Positions 17,160-25,276 are shown, counted from the stretch's first letter. The stretch: DNA of 64,000 nt from UBA9926 sp913064795 (GCA_045560765.1 JBJKZD010000009.1:620001-684000); one strand, 5' to 3'. The notes: generated by a model from the sequence alone, not told the origin. Translations and numbers: made by a program.

Positions 17160-18236
17160 CTACCCTCCAATGGCCTCAATTATACCCTGTTTCACATGAA
17201 ACATTCCGTTTAATTTCTCGCCCCAAAGTCGCTCCATGCCTGCCTGCTCGGTACCGGTCGCGAAAATTTGCAACCCTCCCTGGACCAACGTTTTACTGAT
17301 GAGTTCACCATGATCTGGATCAATCTCAGAGGCTAAATCATCGATCAATAGAACGGTTTTAGAGCGGATGGCTGGAGGCAGGCAGCTCAGTTGCGCGAGA
17401 CAAAGCGCCCAAGCCAGCAGCTTGGCTTCACCGCGAGAACAATGCTCGCCGACGGAGCGGCCTTCGACTGTTATTTTAAGGTCTGATCGGTGCACCCCTT
17501 TCTGAGAATATCCTCTCGCTAGATCCCCAGCCAACTCATTACCTAGCACCGAATAGAGATCCTCCGCCCCTGTCCATCCTCGGTGGTATTCACAGCGTAA
17601 TCCTTGAATACCGCCCATTTTATCAACGAGTTCTAGAAACTCACCCCTCAACTGATCGACATAATCCTGCCGCAATGCATCAATGACACGGCTGTTATCC
17701 ACCAATACACGCGTCCAATCAAGCAACGACGGTGAGGACCGCCCCGATCTCAGCAGCTCATTGCGCTGTTTTAGTGCACGAGAATAATCTCGCCAGTGGG
17801 CAGAAAATTGAGGTTTCACGTGAAACAGGCCCCAATTCATAAATCGGCGGCGTCGATCGGGTTCGCCTAGTAATAATTGAATAGTATTTGGATCAAAAAC
17901 GATTGTGGGTAAAAATTCTGCCAGGGTGCTGCTACGGACAACCGGCTCCTGGTTAAGGCGCAGTAGGCTCTTTTTGTCTCGGGAGCGTTGAACCGCCAAC
18001 TGATCCCCGCTGAACATTGTCCCACGCACCAGTGCAAAATCAGCCTCACGGCCAATCACCGAGCTCACATTCTGTGCGCGAAATGAACGGAAATTTCCTA
18101 GGAGATAAATGGACTCAAGCAAACTCGTCTTGCCACTGCCGTTCAATCCGAAAAAACCATTCACACCAGGACTCGGAGCAACGACCGCCTGCTGTATGTT
18201 CCGAAAACCAAGAACCTCCAGCTGGCTCAGACTCAT
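17160..18236 (-). CDS. recF: DNA replication and repair protein RecF
   Basis: SMC/ABC-type ATPase that helps load RecA at gaps. The 358-residue protein has Walker A GLNGSGKTS (about 29-37), an ABC signature as CSRGEAKLLAWAL and Walker B VLLIDDLASEID. Its start overlaps the stop of the adjacent dnaN by 4 nt (ATGA). Two parS-like palindromes are embedded in the coding sequence and both encode Phe-His-Val-Lys, one of them close to the C-terminus. Confidence 0.96.
   Translation of the reverse strand: MSLSQLEVLGFRNIQQAVVAPSPGVNGFFGLNGSGKTSLLESIYLLGNFRSFRAQNVSSVIGREADFALVRGTMFSGDQLAVQRSRDKKSLLRLNQEPVVRSSTLAEFLPTIVFDPNTIQLLLGEPDRRRRFMNWGLFHVKPQFSAHWRDYSRALKQRNELLRSGRSSPSLLDWTRVLVDNSRVIDALRQDYVDQLRGEFLELVDKMGGIQGLRCEYHRGWTGAEDLYSVLGNELAGDLARGYSQKGVHRSDLKITVEGRSVGEHCSRGEAKLLAWALCLAQLSCLPPAIRSKTVLLIDDLASEIDPDHGELISKTLVQGGLQIFATGTEQAGMERLWGEKLNGMFHVKQGIIEAIGG
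17188..17203. promoter_or_regulatory. parS-like ParB-binding site 1 (inside recF)
   Basis: TGTTTCACATGAAACA differs at one central position from the widespread 16-bp parS palindrome TGTTTCACGTGAAACA. It lies near the 3' end of recF, about 5 kb from oriC. A chromosomal parAB pair is present at 29.7-31.5 kb, so the cognate protein exists. Confidence 0.72.
17812..17827. promoter_or_regulatory. parS-like ParB-binding site 2 (inside recF)
   Basis: GGTTTCACGTGAAACA matches the consensus parS in 15 of 16 positions with an intact CACGTG centre. It is 624 bp from site 1 within the same gene. Two near-perfect copies in one gene close to oriC strongly suggest a ParB nucleation zone. Confidence 0.82.
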
Positions 18237-19336
18237 AACTTCATCGGCATAATCACATAGAGCGCGCTATCGACGGATGGGTCTTCGATCAGCGCACTGC
18301 TATTGCCGTCAAAGACCGTAATTTTCACCGTTTCGCCTCGAATCACGTTCAAGACATCTAGCAAGTAGCCAACATTAAAGCCAATTTCCAATGCCGCCCC
18401 GGTATACTCAATAGGAACTGTTTCTTCCGCATCTTCCTGCTCCGGGTTGTTCGTTGTTAACGTGACGAGTCCATCGCTGAAGTTAACCCTAATCCCTCGG
18501 AACTTTTCATTGGAAAGAATGGCGGTTCGATTTAAGGCTCGTCTCAAGTCCTGCTTATTGGCGAGAATTTGCTTATCCCCATTGCGAGGGATAACCCGTT
18601 CATAATCAGGAAAACGACCATCAACCAATTTTGTGGTCAGCTGATAAGCACCTACCGAAAGCCGAAGATGGCTAGCCCCAAGCGCCAAAACAACATCTTC
18701 CTCACTGTCACTGAGCAGCCGCTGCAGCTCGAGAACGCCTTTTCGGGGCACGATCACCTGAGACTCGGGACCTGTGGCTGTCTGATCGAGCTCAAAGTGA
18801 TTCATGGCCAACCGATGGCCGTCCGTCGCGACGCAGCGCAAGGAGTTTGAGTTTTTTTCAATCAACATGCCGTTAAGAAAATAACGGACATCTTGCTGCG
18901 CCATGGCGAAACCCGTTAGGTCCAAGAGCTGTTTCAGAGCCGAGCTATGAAGCTCAACCTGACTCTCGACTTCGGTCGTGTCCACAGCGGGAAAATCAGA
19001 TGCAGGCAACGTCGAAAGATTTGACCGAAACCGGCCTGACCTAATCTCCAATCGATCTTCTTTTAAGGTGATATCAATTTCGGCTTGATCGGGTAACTCT
19101 CTGCAGATATCAACAAATTTTCGAGCCGGAACCGTAATTTCACCCTCCAAATCAACCGAAGCTTGAAGATGCCCAACCATCTCAACCTCTAAATCGGTAC
19201 CGGTCATTGACAGCTTTGACCCTTCAACGCTAAGAAGAACATTAGATAAGATAGGTAGCGTCTGTCTGCGCTCCACAACACCGGCAACTTGCTGCAACGG
19301 CCGCAGCAGCGCTTCGCGATTAATTGAAAATTTCAT
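18233..19336 (-). CDS. dnaN: DNA polymerase III beta sliding clamp (canonical copy)
   Basis: Ring-shaped dimeric processivity factor. The 367-residue protein has the three-domain clamp layout. It keeps the residues of the protein-binding cleft as known from E. coli: TDGHRL (171-176), LVDGRFPDYERV and the C-terminal MPMKL (E. coli MPMRL). Blocks such as ILSNEKFRG, NNPEQE and EIGFNVGYLLDVLN are nearly E. coli-like. It overlaps recF by 4 nt. A second clamp gene lies 41 bp upstream. On cleft conservation this copy is the functional replicative clamp. Confidence 0.97.
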   Translation of the reverse strand: MKFSINREALLRPLQQVAGVVERRQTLPILSNVLLSVEGSKLSMTGTDLEVEMVGHLQASVDLEGEITVPARKFVDICRELPDQAEIDITLKEDRLEIRSGRFRSNLSTLPASDFPAVDTTEVESQVELHSSALKQLLDLTGFAMAQQDVRYFLNGMLIEKNSNSLRCVATDGHRLAMNHFELDQTATGPESQVIVPRKGVLELQRLLSDSEEDVVLALGASHLRLSVGAYQLTTKLVDGRFPDYERVIPRNGDKQILANKQDLRRALNRTAILSNEKFRGIRVNFSDGLVTLTTNNPEQEDAEETVPIEYTGAALEIGFNVGYLLDVLNVIRGETVKITVFDGNSSALIEDPSVDSALYVIMPMKL

Positions 19337-19377
19337 TTAAAGTTCCTATATAAGTAAGCACTTACTACTATTAATAT
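19337..19377 (-). promoter_or_regulatory. AT-rich spacer with inverted repeat between the two clamp genes
   Basis: This 41-bp gap is almost entirely A/T and contains AGTAAG-CA-CTTACT, an inverted repeat with a 2-bp centre. On the minus strand a TATAT-rich hexamer follows it. It could be an independent promoter or operator for the canonical dnaN, letting the two clamps be expressed differently. Function is inferred only. Confidence 0.35.
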
Positions 19378-20496
19378 CTATATAATCATTGGGCTAACAA
19401 CAAATTTCGCACCCGTATCTTGAAGATCCGTCATCAAACAGGGGCTCGTCTCACCCGATAACTCAACATGCACTCGCTCCCCGTCCATTACTGAGAGCGC
19501 CTCTATCAAAAAATTGACATTAAAACCTATCTCAATGGCTTCACCGGCATAACTGACCTCAACGACCTCTTCTGCCTGTTCGAGCAAAGGATTGTTGGTA
19601 AAAAGCGTTAACCGATTAGAAGTCAATGAGAGTTTGACGTTTTTATAGACCTCATTCGACATCACCGATGTTCTGATGAGCGCCTCGCGTAATTGTTTAC
19701 GGCTGCATTCAAACACTTTATCCCCACCACTCGGGATCGCTTTATTATAGTCGGGATAATCGCCGTCGATCAGCTTCGTCGTGAAACGAAAACATCCAAA
19801 TTGAGCCTCCAAAGCATTATCACTGATCAAGATAACAAGTTCACCGACAGCATCATCGAGCAGTTTTGCGAGTTCGAGCACACCTTTTCTGGGAACAACA
19901 GGTCGAGAAGCTACCTCGACCCGACTGCGTAACGCGTGCTCAGCGGTTGCCAGTCTTTGTCCGTTAGTGGCCACTAGCCGAAGCAGCGCACCATCGAGCT
20001 CCAGCAACATGCCGTTGAAAAAATAGCGAACATCTTGATGTGCCATCGCAAACATGGTTTTTGATAACATCGCTTTCAAATCAGTGCCCGACAAACCCAC
20101 CCTACAAACACCGACTTCACTTGTCTCAAAACGCGGAAAATCCTCTGCAGGTAGCATTGAAAATTGTGATTCAAAGGCGCCGCTCGATAGCACCACATGC
20201 TGATCCGTTTGTTTAAACTGCAAGACCGATTCGGCGGGTAAGTGGCGAACAATATCTAATAACTTTCTCCCAGGAACAGCGCATACTCCTTCAATAACAA
20301 TGTCAACACTATCCACCGAAGCATCGATCACTGCTTCGAGTTGAACCTCTTGGTCAGACCCTGTAATCACAACTTGGCCGCGCTGGACATTGATTAAGAC
20401 ATGCGAAAGGATCGGAAGCGTTTGACGCTTCTCTAATACGCCAACAACTTTCGACAAAGGCTCGAGCAGATCCAGTCGATTAAGCGAAAATTCCAT
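19378..20496 (-). CDS. Second beta sliding-clamp paralogue with altered binding cleft
   Basis: A complete 372-residue clamp-family protein between dnaA and the canonical dnaN. It keeps the N-terminus (MEFSLNRLDLLEPL), KRQTLPILS, VPRKGVLEL and EIGFNVNFL, so the clamp fold is expected. Cleft positions differ: TNGQRL (177-182) instead of TDGHRL, DYPDYNKA instead of FPDYRRV, and a tail of SPMII instead of MPMRL. By alignment to E. coli this changes D173, H175, V247, M362 and the last two residues. It may bind different partners, form mixed dimers with the other clamp, or be drifting. It has a GGAGG about 13 nt ahead of the ATG and no disruption. Confidence 0.9.
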   Translation of the reverse strand: MEFSLNRLDLLEPLSKVVGVLEKRQTLPILSHVLINVQRGQVVITGSDQEVQLEAVIDASVDSVDIVIEGVCAVPGRKLLDIVRHLPAESVLQFKQTDQHVVLSSGAFESQFSMLPAEDFPRFETSEVGVCRVGLSGTDLKAMLSKTMFAMAHQDVRYFFNGMLLELDGALLRLVATNGQRLATAEHALRSRVEVASRPVVPRKGVLELAKLLDDAVGELVILISDNALEAQFGCFRFTTKLIDGDYPDYNKAIPSGGDKVFECSRKQLREALIRTSVMSNEVYKNVKLSLTSNRLTLFTNNPLLEQAEEVVEVSYAGEAIEIGFNVNFLIEALSVMDGERVHVELSGETSPCLMTDLQDTGAKFVVSPMII

Positions 20497-20533
20497 CGGA
20501 ATCTTAAACCTCCAATATCAACAAAGAAGAACC

Positions 20534-20561
20534 CGAAATCAGACGAAATCAGACGAAATCA
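20534..20561. repeat. Short tandem repeat upstream of the second clamp gene
   Basis: The 10-bp unit CGAAATCAGA occurs twice in full and once truncated by two bases, in the dnaA to clamp spacer, 38-65 nt from the clamp start. It may be a slippage product or a protein-binding array. Confidence 0.7.
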
Positions 20562-20609
20562 GTAATTCGAGTCAACATGACCCTTCGTCAAAGCGCCTTA
20601 CCTAGCCGT

Positions 20610-20666
20610 CTAACGGGTTAAAAGCCATCTAACTGGTTAAAAGCCGCCTAACTAGTTAAAAGTCGC
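20610..20666. repeat. Three 19-bp tandem repeats derived from the dnaA 3' end
   Basis: Units start at 20610, 20629 and 20648 with plus-strand core CTAAC..GTTAAAAG. The third unit contains the dnaA stop codon and the codons for the last residues (LLTS). The other two continue into the 3' untranslated region with a few substitutions. Each unit on the minus strand carries its own TAG. The arrangement suggests tandem duplication of the gene end. Confidence 0.8.
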
Positions 20667-22030
20667 CTAAGGTTTCTGTGATCTTCTTTAATTTCCGGAT
20701 TCATTTCTTTGAGCTCCTCTATCTTACGACAAGCATGGAGCACGGTAGTGTGATCGCGACCCCCGAAGGCGTCTCCTATTTCAGGCAGGCTGTGGTTGGT
20801 CAATTCTTTTGAGAGCGCCATCGCCAACTGGCGTGGTCGGGCAACAGACCGACTCCGCTTTTTGGACAATAGGTCGCCTAACCGCAACTTATAATAATCC
20901 GCCACTGTCCTTTGGATGTTATCAATGCCTACCTGACGGGCCTGTATTGCAATGAGATCCCTGAGCGCGGCTTTAACTTGATCGATTGATATTGGACGAC
21001 CTGTAAACCTTGCATTAGCAATGACTCTTCTCAATGCGCCCTCAAGTTCACGGACATTCGACTGAACCCGCTCAGCAATAAAAAAAGCCGCATCTGAGGG
21101 TATATAAACCTCCTCGCGCTCTGCCTTCTTAAGAAGAATAGCCACTCTGGTTTCAAGCTCCGGAGGTTCAACTGCCGCTGTCATACCCCAAACGAAGCGG
21201 CTCTCCAGACGCTCTTCTAAACCCTGAATTTCTTTTGGATAACGATCGCAAGTCAGTACGATTTGACGCCCGTCTTCCTGTAACCGGTTGAAAACATGGA
21301 AAAACTCTTCCTGGCTCTTTGAACCTTTAGCCAAGAATTGGATATCGTCCATGAGCAAGACATCTACCGATCGATAATACTGGGTAAAATCAGCCATTGC
21401 GCCCTGCTCTATGGCTCTGACCATATCCTCCATAAATCTCTGAGAGTACATATAAGCCACTTTCAACTCGGGATGCCGATCAGCGATGGCATTACCAACA
21501 GCATGCATCAAATGCGTTTTGCCCAAACCCACACCGCCATATAACAACAGTGGGTTGTACGATGAACCCCCGACATTTTCTGATACTTGGATGGCTGCGG
21601 CCCTTGCCATTTCATTAGAGCGGCCGCCTACAAAACTGTCGAACGTAAAGGTCTTATTGAGCCCTAGGAGAGGATAAAAGCTCTCACGCTCAGCGAAACG
21701 GTTAGAAACGTCTGACTTCCCGACATTTGTGGTGGTTGGTTCTGTCTTCCTAAGGCTCACTGGGCGGCCTGATGACCCATTAGCCGTTTCCTCGACTTGC
21801 TGACTACCGATTTTGAGATCGACGGTCTGAAGACCCTCCTTACGCAAAATCTCACGTATTTTATCCAAAAATTGGCGTTCTACCGTATCTAAAATATACT
21901 TGTTAGGAGCATAAACCACGCTTTCCTCAGTGGTATTCACCAATTGAAGCGGCTTAATCCAGGTATTAAATTGCTGTGCGGTGAGTTCACGCTCAAGCAA
22001 CGACAAACAATTTTTCCAGATTGGAGACAC
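20648..22030 (-). CDS. dnaA: Chromosomal replication initiator DnaA
   Basis: Binds DnaA boxes at oriC and melts the origin. I start at the GTG at 22030, giving MSPIWKNCLSLLERELT and 460 residues; an upstream ATG at 22069 would add an unconserved cysteine-rich piece. Domain I is residues 1 to about 80. The linker is short. Domain III has Walker A GGVGLGKTH and Walker B VLLMDDIQF, and a SNVRELEGALRR sensor II region. Domain IV ends with the DNA-binding signature GGRDHTTVLHACRKIEEL. The last codons lie in a 19-bp repeat. Confidence 0.97.
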   Translation of the reverse strand: MSPIWKNCLSLLERELTAQQFNTWIKPLQLVNTTEESVVYAPNKYILDTVERQFLDKIREILRKEGLQTVDLKIGSQQVEETANGSSGRPVSLRKTEPTTTNVGKSDVSNRFAERESFYPLLGLNKTFTFDSFVGGRSNEMARAAAIQVSENVGGSSYNPLLLYGGVGLGKTHLMHAVGNAIADRHPELKVAYMYSQRFMEDMVRAIEQGAMADFTQYYRSVDVLLMDDIQFLAKGSKSQEEFFHVFNRLQEDGRQIVLTCDRYPKEIQGLEERLESRFVWGMTAAVEPPELETRVAILLKKAEREEVYIPSDAAFFIAERVQSNVRELEGALRRVIANARFTGRPISIDQVKAALRDLIAIQARQVGIDNIQRTVADYYKLRLGDLLSKKRSRSVARPRQLAMALSKELTNHSLPEIGDAFGGRDHTTVLHACRKIEELKEMNPEIKEDHRNLRRLLTS

Positions 22031-22254
22031 CAAACCTAACCCACCATAACAAAAACATACTAAGCACAATGCTGAGTGAAAGACTGTTAAGGTCTAAGAC
22101 AGCAACCAACGGGCCGAAGAGCACGATTTTTGAGGCTTTCACGTACCATCGCCTGAGAACTAGAATACTAACCTTAAATCACGAACAATGGCCAGAAGAA
22201 CGACCTTAATTTTTAGAAAAAACTGATATTAATTCAAAGGTTTATTGGCAATCC

Positions 22255-22263
22255 TGTGGATAA
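22255..22263 (-). promoter_or_regulatory. DnaA box 1
   Basis: Exact TTATCCACA on the minus strand. It is separated by only one base from a single-mismatch box (22265-22273). Confidence 0.85.
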
Positions 22264-22315
22264 CTTGTGCACAGCCTGTCAATGAATCGTTGCAAATGGC
22301 GGAGTGACAAAACCG

Positions 22316-22324
22316 TGTGGATAA
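22316..22324 (-). promoter_or_regulatory. DnaA box 2
   Basis: Exact TTATCCACA on the minus strand, 61 bp from box 1 and in the same orientation. Confidence 0.85.
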
Positions 22325-22456
22325 CTGCCATCTTTTTAAGCCACTAACTCACAGGCGATACAGCTTTTACGCACAACCTGTCCACGGAGTTGTGTTTCTT
22401 TTAAAATATTGTTTTTACTAACTATTTGGAGCTTACACACAAGACGGACACGCCTA

Positions 22457-22510
22457 ATAAGAGTAATAATAATAACTTTACTGAATAAACATTAAATTAT
22501 TATCTTATAG
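22457..22510. other. AT-rich candidate DNA-unwinding element
   Basis: A run rich in AAT/TAA trinucleotides (for example AGTAATAATAATAACTTT) beside the DnaA-box cluster. Its position next to the boxes and its near absence of G/C fit an unwinding element. Confidence 0.55.
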
Positions 22511-22705
22511 AACCATACGATCTCAACGAGCCAATCTCCTTTGAAGGGTCTATCAGCGTCCTAAATACCCAAACGACACTGTTTTCCTTCAATCGAATCC
22601 ATCAACTGAATCCATCAACAATAGCTAAACTCAGTAGACCTATCCTTTTGGGATCAAATCAAATGTCATTTGAAAATTTGACGCATCGTAAAGAACATAA
22701 ACGGT

Positions 22706-22734
22706 TTGACCTATAACGGCATAATCTTTAGAAT
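22706..22734 (+). promoter_or_regulatory. rpmH promoter
   Basis: TTGACC (22706-22711), a 17-bp spacer and TAGAAT (22729-22734). Both hexamers match the sigma-70 consensus in five of six positions. Predicted transcription starts about 22741, roughly 23 nt ahead of the rpmH ATG and just after its AAGGTG ribosome site begins. Confidence 0.75.
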
Positions 22735-22763
22735 CCGGCGTCCAGATCAAGGTGACAGATCCA

Positions 22764-22898
22764 ATGAAGCGTACATTCCAACCCAGTGTGATTAAACGTA
22801 AGCGCACGCATGGCTTTAGAGCCAGAATGGCGACAAAAAATGGCCGACTCGTTTTGAAGCGTCGGCGTGCCAAGGGTCGAAAAGTCCTCTCTGCCTAA
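22764..22898 (+). CDS. rpmH: 50S ribosomal protein L34
   Basis: A 44-residue, very basic protein (MKRTFQPSVIKRKRTHGF, ending KGRKVLSA) matching L34 over its full length. It is the first gene on the right of oriC, preceded by AAGGTG at a normal distance and by a good sigma-70 promoter. rnpA follows, as in nearly all bacteria. Confidence 0.98.
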   Translation: MKRTFQPSVIKRKRTHGFRARMATKNGRLVLKRRRAKGRKVLSA

Positions 22899-22953
22899 CG
22901 TTAGGGTTAAATCTCAGGAAGATGGTCCTGAAGTGCGGATAGACTCCACGCTT

Positions 22954-23325
22954 ATGAGCGATTTCTCAAACACATTACGCCCATCCAACCGAATGCAGCA
23001 CAGCGCTGAATTCGATCTTGTTTTCAAAACGCCTGAAGCCAAAGTACACCATCAGTATTTCCTTGTTTTGGGCAGGAGTAAAAAATCAGATGCTGACCAA
23101 CTGGGATTAGTGGTTGGGAAAAAGAATATTCCAAAAGCCGTTCAGAGAAACCGATTCAAGCGGATCGCTCGAGAAAGCCACCGTCTCCAAATGGTACGCA
23201 ACTGTGACATCGTGATTTTAGCTAAGAAAGTCTCGCCCAGGGTGACGAACCAGGAATTACGAACGGCCTTCGATACCGCTCTGACATCTCTGAAGAAAAA
23301 GATAAACGAGTCAGCGCATGGTTAA
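22954..23325 (+). CDS. rnpA: Ribonuclease P protein component
   Basis: Small basic protein that assists the RNase P RNA in tRNA 5' maturation. I start at 22954 (MSDFSNTLRPSNRMQH), giving 123 residues, near the family length; the frame is open back into rpmH (ATG at 22867), which would add 29 unconserved residues. The RNR signature is visible as KKNIPKAVQRNRFKRIARE, after LGLVVG. It overlaps yidD by 8 nt. Confidence 0.93.
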   Translation: MSDFSNTLRPSNRMQHSAEFDLVFKTPEAKVHHQYFLVLGRSKKSDADQLGLVVGKKNIPKAVQRNRFKRIARESHRLQMVRNCDIVILAKKVSPRVTNQELRTAFDTALTSLKKKINESAHG

Positions 23326-23545
23326 AATCGTCTCAGCAATGATTCGGGTTTATCAGTGGATCATCAGTCCGTTACTAGGTCCCCGTTGCCGGTTCTATCC
23401 GAGCTGTTCGAATTACATGCTTGAATCTTTAGAAAAGCATGGCTTAATGGCTGGTCTGAAACTAGGAGTCAAACGGGTTATTAAATGCCACCCGCTACAT
23501 CCCGGCGGCATTGACGAAGTCCCAGAAGTGTCGGAAAGGCGGTAG
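23318..23545 (+). CDS. yidD: Membrane protein insertion efficiency factor YidD
   Basis: A 75-residue protein with the family pattern: an amphipathic N-terminal helix (IRVYQWIISPLLG), then RCRFYPSCSNYMLESLEKHG and KRVIKCHPLHPGGIDEVP. It supports YidC-dependent insertion at the inner membrane. It overlaps rnpA by 8 nt and ends 2 nt ahead of yidC, the common rnpA-yidD-yidC arrangement. Confidence 0.95.
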   Translation: MVKIVSAMIRVYQWIISPLLGPRCRFYPSCSNYMLESLEKHGLMAGLKLGVKRVIKCHPLHPGGIDEVPEVSERR

Positions 23546-23547
23546 CG

Positions 23548-25266
23548 ATGGATTTTCAACGAATATTGATTTTTATGGGATTGGCCGTCACGGGTTATCT
23601 CCTTATTTTGGCCTGGCAGGACGACTACGGACAGCGAGCGACCAAGGATGATCCAATCGCGATCGAATCGACATCGGGTTTCGAACAAACACCCCTTCCC
23701 GCGCCGATCGCTCCTAACTCAGCGTCTGGAGTACCTGGTTCAGACTTTATCCCTCAAACCAACGTTGCTTCTGATCAATCATTGCAAAGCACCGTCACGA
23801 CTAAAGCCTCAGAAACCGTCGTTGTCGAAACTGACGTTCTAAAGGTTGAGATAGCGCTGTTGGGCGGAGATATTGTCGCAGTCGAGCTACCGAAATACCC
23901 TGCAGATTTAGATGATCCAGATCGAGCGTTAAAGCTCATTGATTTTAGAAACAGCTATTCTGCCCAAAGCGGCCTGATTGGCCCAAGCGGCACTGATAAG
24001 GATGGCGTCAGACCCTACTTCAATACCCCCCAACGCCGGTATGAACTCAGAGACGGTCGTGACGAGCTCCAGGTCCGACTGACTTTAGAGGAAGCTTCGC
24101 AAGGCGGCTTGCTGGTTCAGAAGGTTCTAACCTTCAAGAGGAGTGATTACCTAGTATCAATCGATTATGAGGTGAACAACCGAAGCATCGACGCTGCCCA
24201 GGTCGCCTTTTTTGGCCAAATTAAACGCGACGGAAACAGCCCTTTGTTTCAAGTCGACAACGCAATGGCTTTGCAGCCCTTTCTTGGGGGTGCCACTCGA
24301 AGTGAGGAGGAACGCTACAGCAAAATCGATCTGTCGGACCTAGAGGAAGATCCCTATCAGATGGATTTTGTCGGCGGATATATGGCCTTTGTGCAGCACT
24401 ACTTTTTAAGTGCCTGGGCACCAGCCCAAGATGAAAACGTTCGTTATTACGCGCGTCTTCTCAAGAAGGGACAAACCGTAGAAAACAGCACGTTCGTTTT
24501 GGGCTATACCTCCGCACTGCTAGAGATCCCGCCAGGAAGACAGGCGACCTTGGGGGGTACTTTTTATGTGGGACCCAAAGACCAAGCGCGCTTAGCAGAA
24601 ATATCTGAAGGCCTTGATTTAACGGTGGATTATGGATTCCTGTGGTTCATTGCACAGCCATTGTTTACCGCGCTGACATGGATCCACGGTCTGGTTAACA
24701 ATTGGGGTTTTGCAATTATTCTATTGACGATTGGCGTCAAAACACTGCTGTATCCATTATCCGCGGCCAGTTTCAAATCAATGGCGAAGATGCGAAAACT
24801 TCAGCCCGAAATGGCGAGGCTGAAAGAAAGATATGGGGAAGATCGCCAAAAATTTAGTCAGGCGATGATGGATCTTTACAAAAAGGAAGGAGCAAATCCA
24901 CTGGGTGGCTGCTTGCCCATTTTGCTTCAAATGCCAGTGTTTCTTGCGCTCTATTGGACATTGATGGAGAGCGTCGAACTGCGCCACGCACCTTTTATCC
25001 TCTGGATCGATGATCTGTCTGTGATGGATCCATGGTTTGTATTACCCATCTTGATGGGTATTTCTATGTATTTGACTCAAATGATGCAGCCTGAACCTCC
25101 TGATCCGATCCAGGCCAAGGTCTTCAAGTTTATGCCAATCATGTTTACCTTCCTGTTTCTCTGGTTTCCCTCAGGGCTCGTTCTTTATTGGTTGATTAAC
25201 AACATTCTTTCGGTGTTGCAGCAACTGTATGTCACTCGACAACTTGAAAAATCACCCCGATCCTGA
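23548..25266 (+). CDS. yidC: Membrane protein insertase YidC
   Basis: Inner-membrane insertase working with or without SecYEG. The 572 residues show the gram-negative layout: an N-terminal membrane anchor (about 5-25), a large periplasmic domain with beta-rich sequence to about 350, then the conserved five-helix core with PLSAASFKSMAKMRKLQPEM, GGCLPILLQMPVFLALYWTL and GLVLYWLINNILSVLQQ. The extreme 3' end overlaps a possible upstream start of mnmE. Confidence 0.96.
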   Translation: MDFQRILIFMGLAVTGYLLILAWQDDYGQRATKDDPIAIESTSGFEQTPLPAPIAPNSASGVPGSDFIPQTNVASDQSLQSTVTTKASETVVVETDVLKVEIALLGGDIVAVELPKYPADLDDPDRALKLIDFRNSYSAQSGLIGPSGTDKDGVRPYFNTPQRRYELRDGRDELQVRLTLEEASQGGLLVQKVLTFKRSDYLVSIDYEVNNRSIDAAQVAFFGQIKRDGNSPLFQVDNAMALQPFLGGATRSEEERYSKIDLSDLEEDPYQMDFVGGYMAFVQHYFLSAWAPAQDENVRYYARLLKKGQTVENSTFVLGYTSALLEIPPGRQATLGGTFYVGPKDQARLAEISEGLDLTVDYGFLWFIAQPLFTALTWIHGLVNNWGFAIILLTIGVKTLLYPLSAASFKSMAKMRKLQPEMARLKERYGEDRQKFSQAMMDLYKKEGANPLGGCLPILLQMPVFLALYWTLMESVELRHAPFILWIDDLSVMDPWFVLPILMGISMYLTQMMQPEPPDPIQAKVFKFMPIMFTFLFLWFPSGLVLYWLINNILSVLQQLYVTRQLEKSPRS

Positions 25267-25276
25267 CCGCCAGGGT

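Larger units (their letters stand above)
22031..22763. other. Predicted replication origin oriC (dnaA-rpmH intergenic region)
   Basis: A 733-bp non-coding region between divergent dnaA and rpmH. It contains two exact DnaA boxes (22255-22263 and 22316-22324) and three single-mismatch boxes: TTGTGCACA (22265-22273), TTACGCACA (22367-22375) and TTACACACA (22433-22441). AT-rich stretches follow at about 22395-22417 and 22457-22510. Genes on both sides point away from it. This is the location of oriC in Pseudomonas. GATC sites are few, unlike E. coli oriC. Confidence 0.88.

Noticed and set aside
22867..22953. N-terminal extension of rnpA overlapping rpmH
   Set aside because: The extra residues do not resemble RnpA and translate the rpmH 3' end in another frame.
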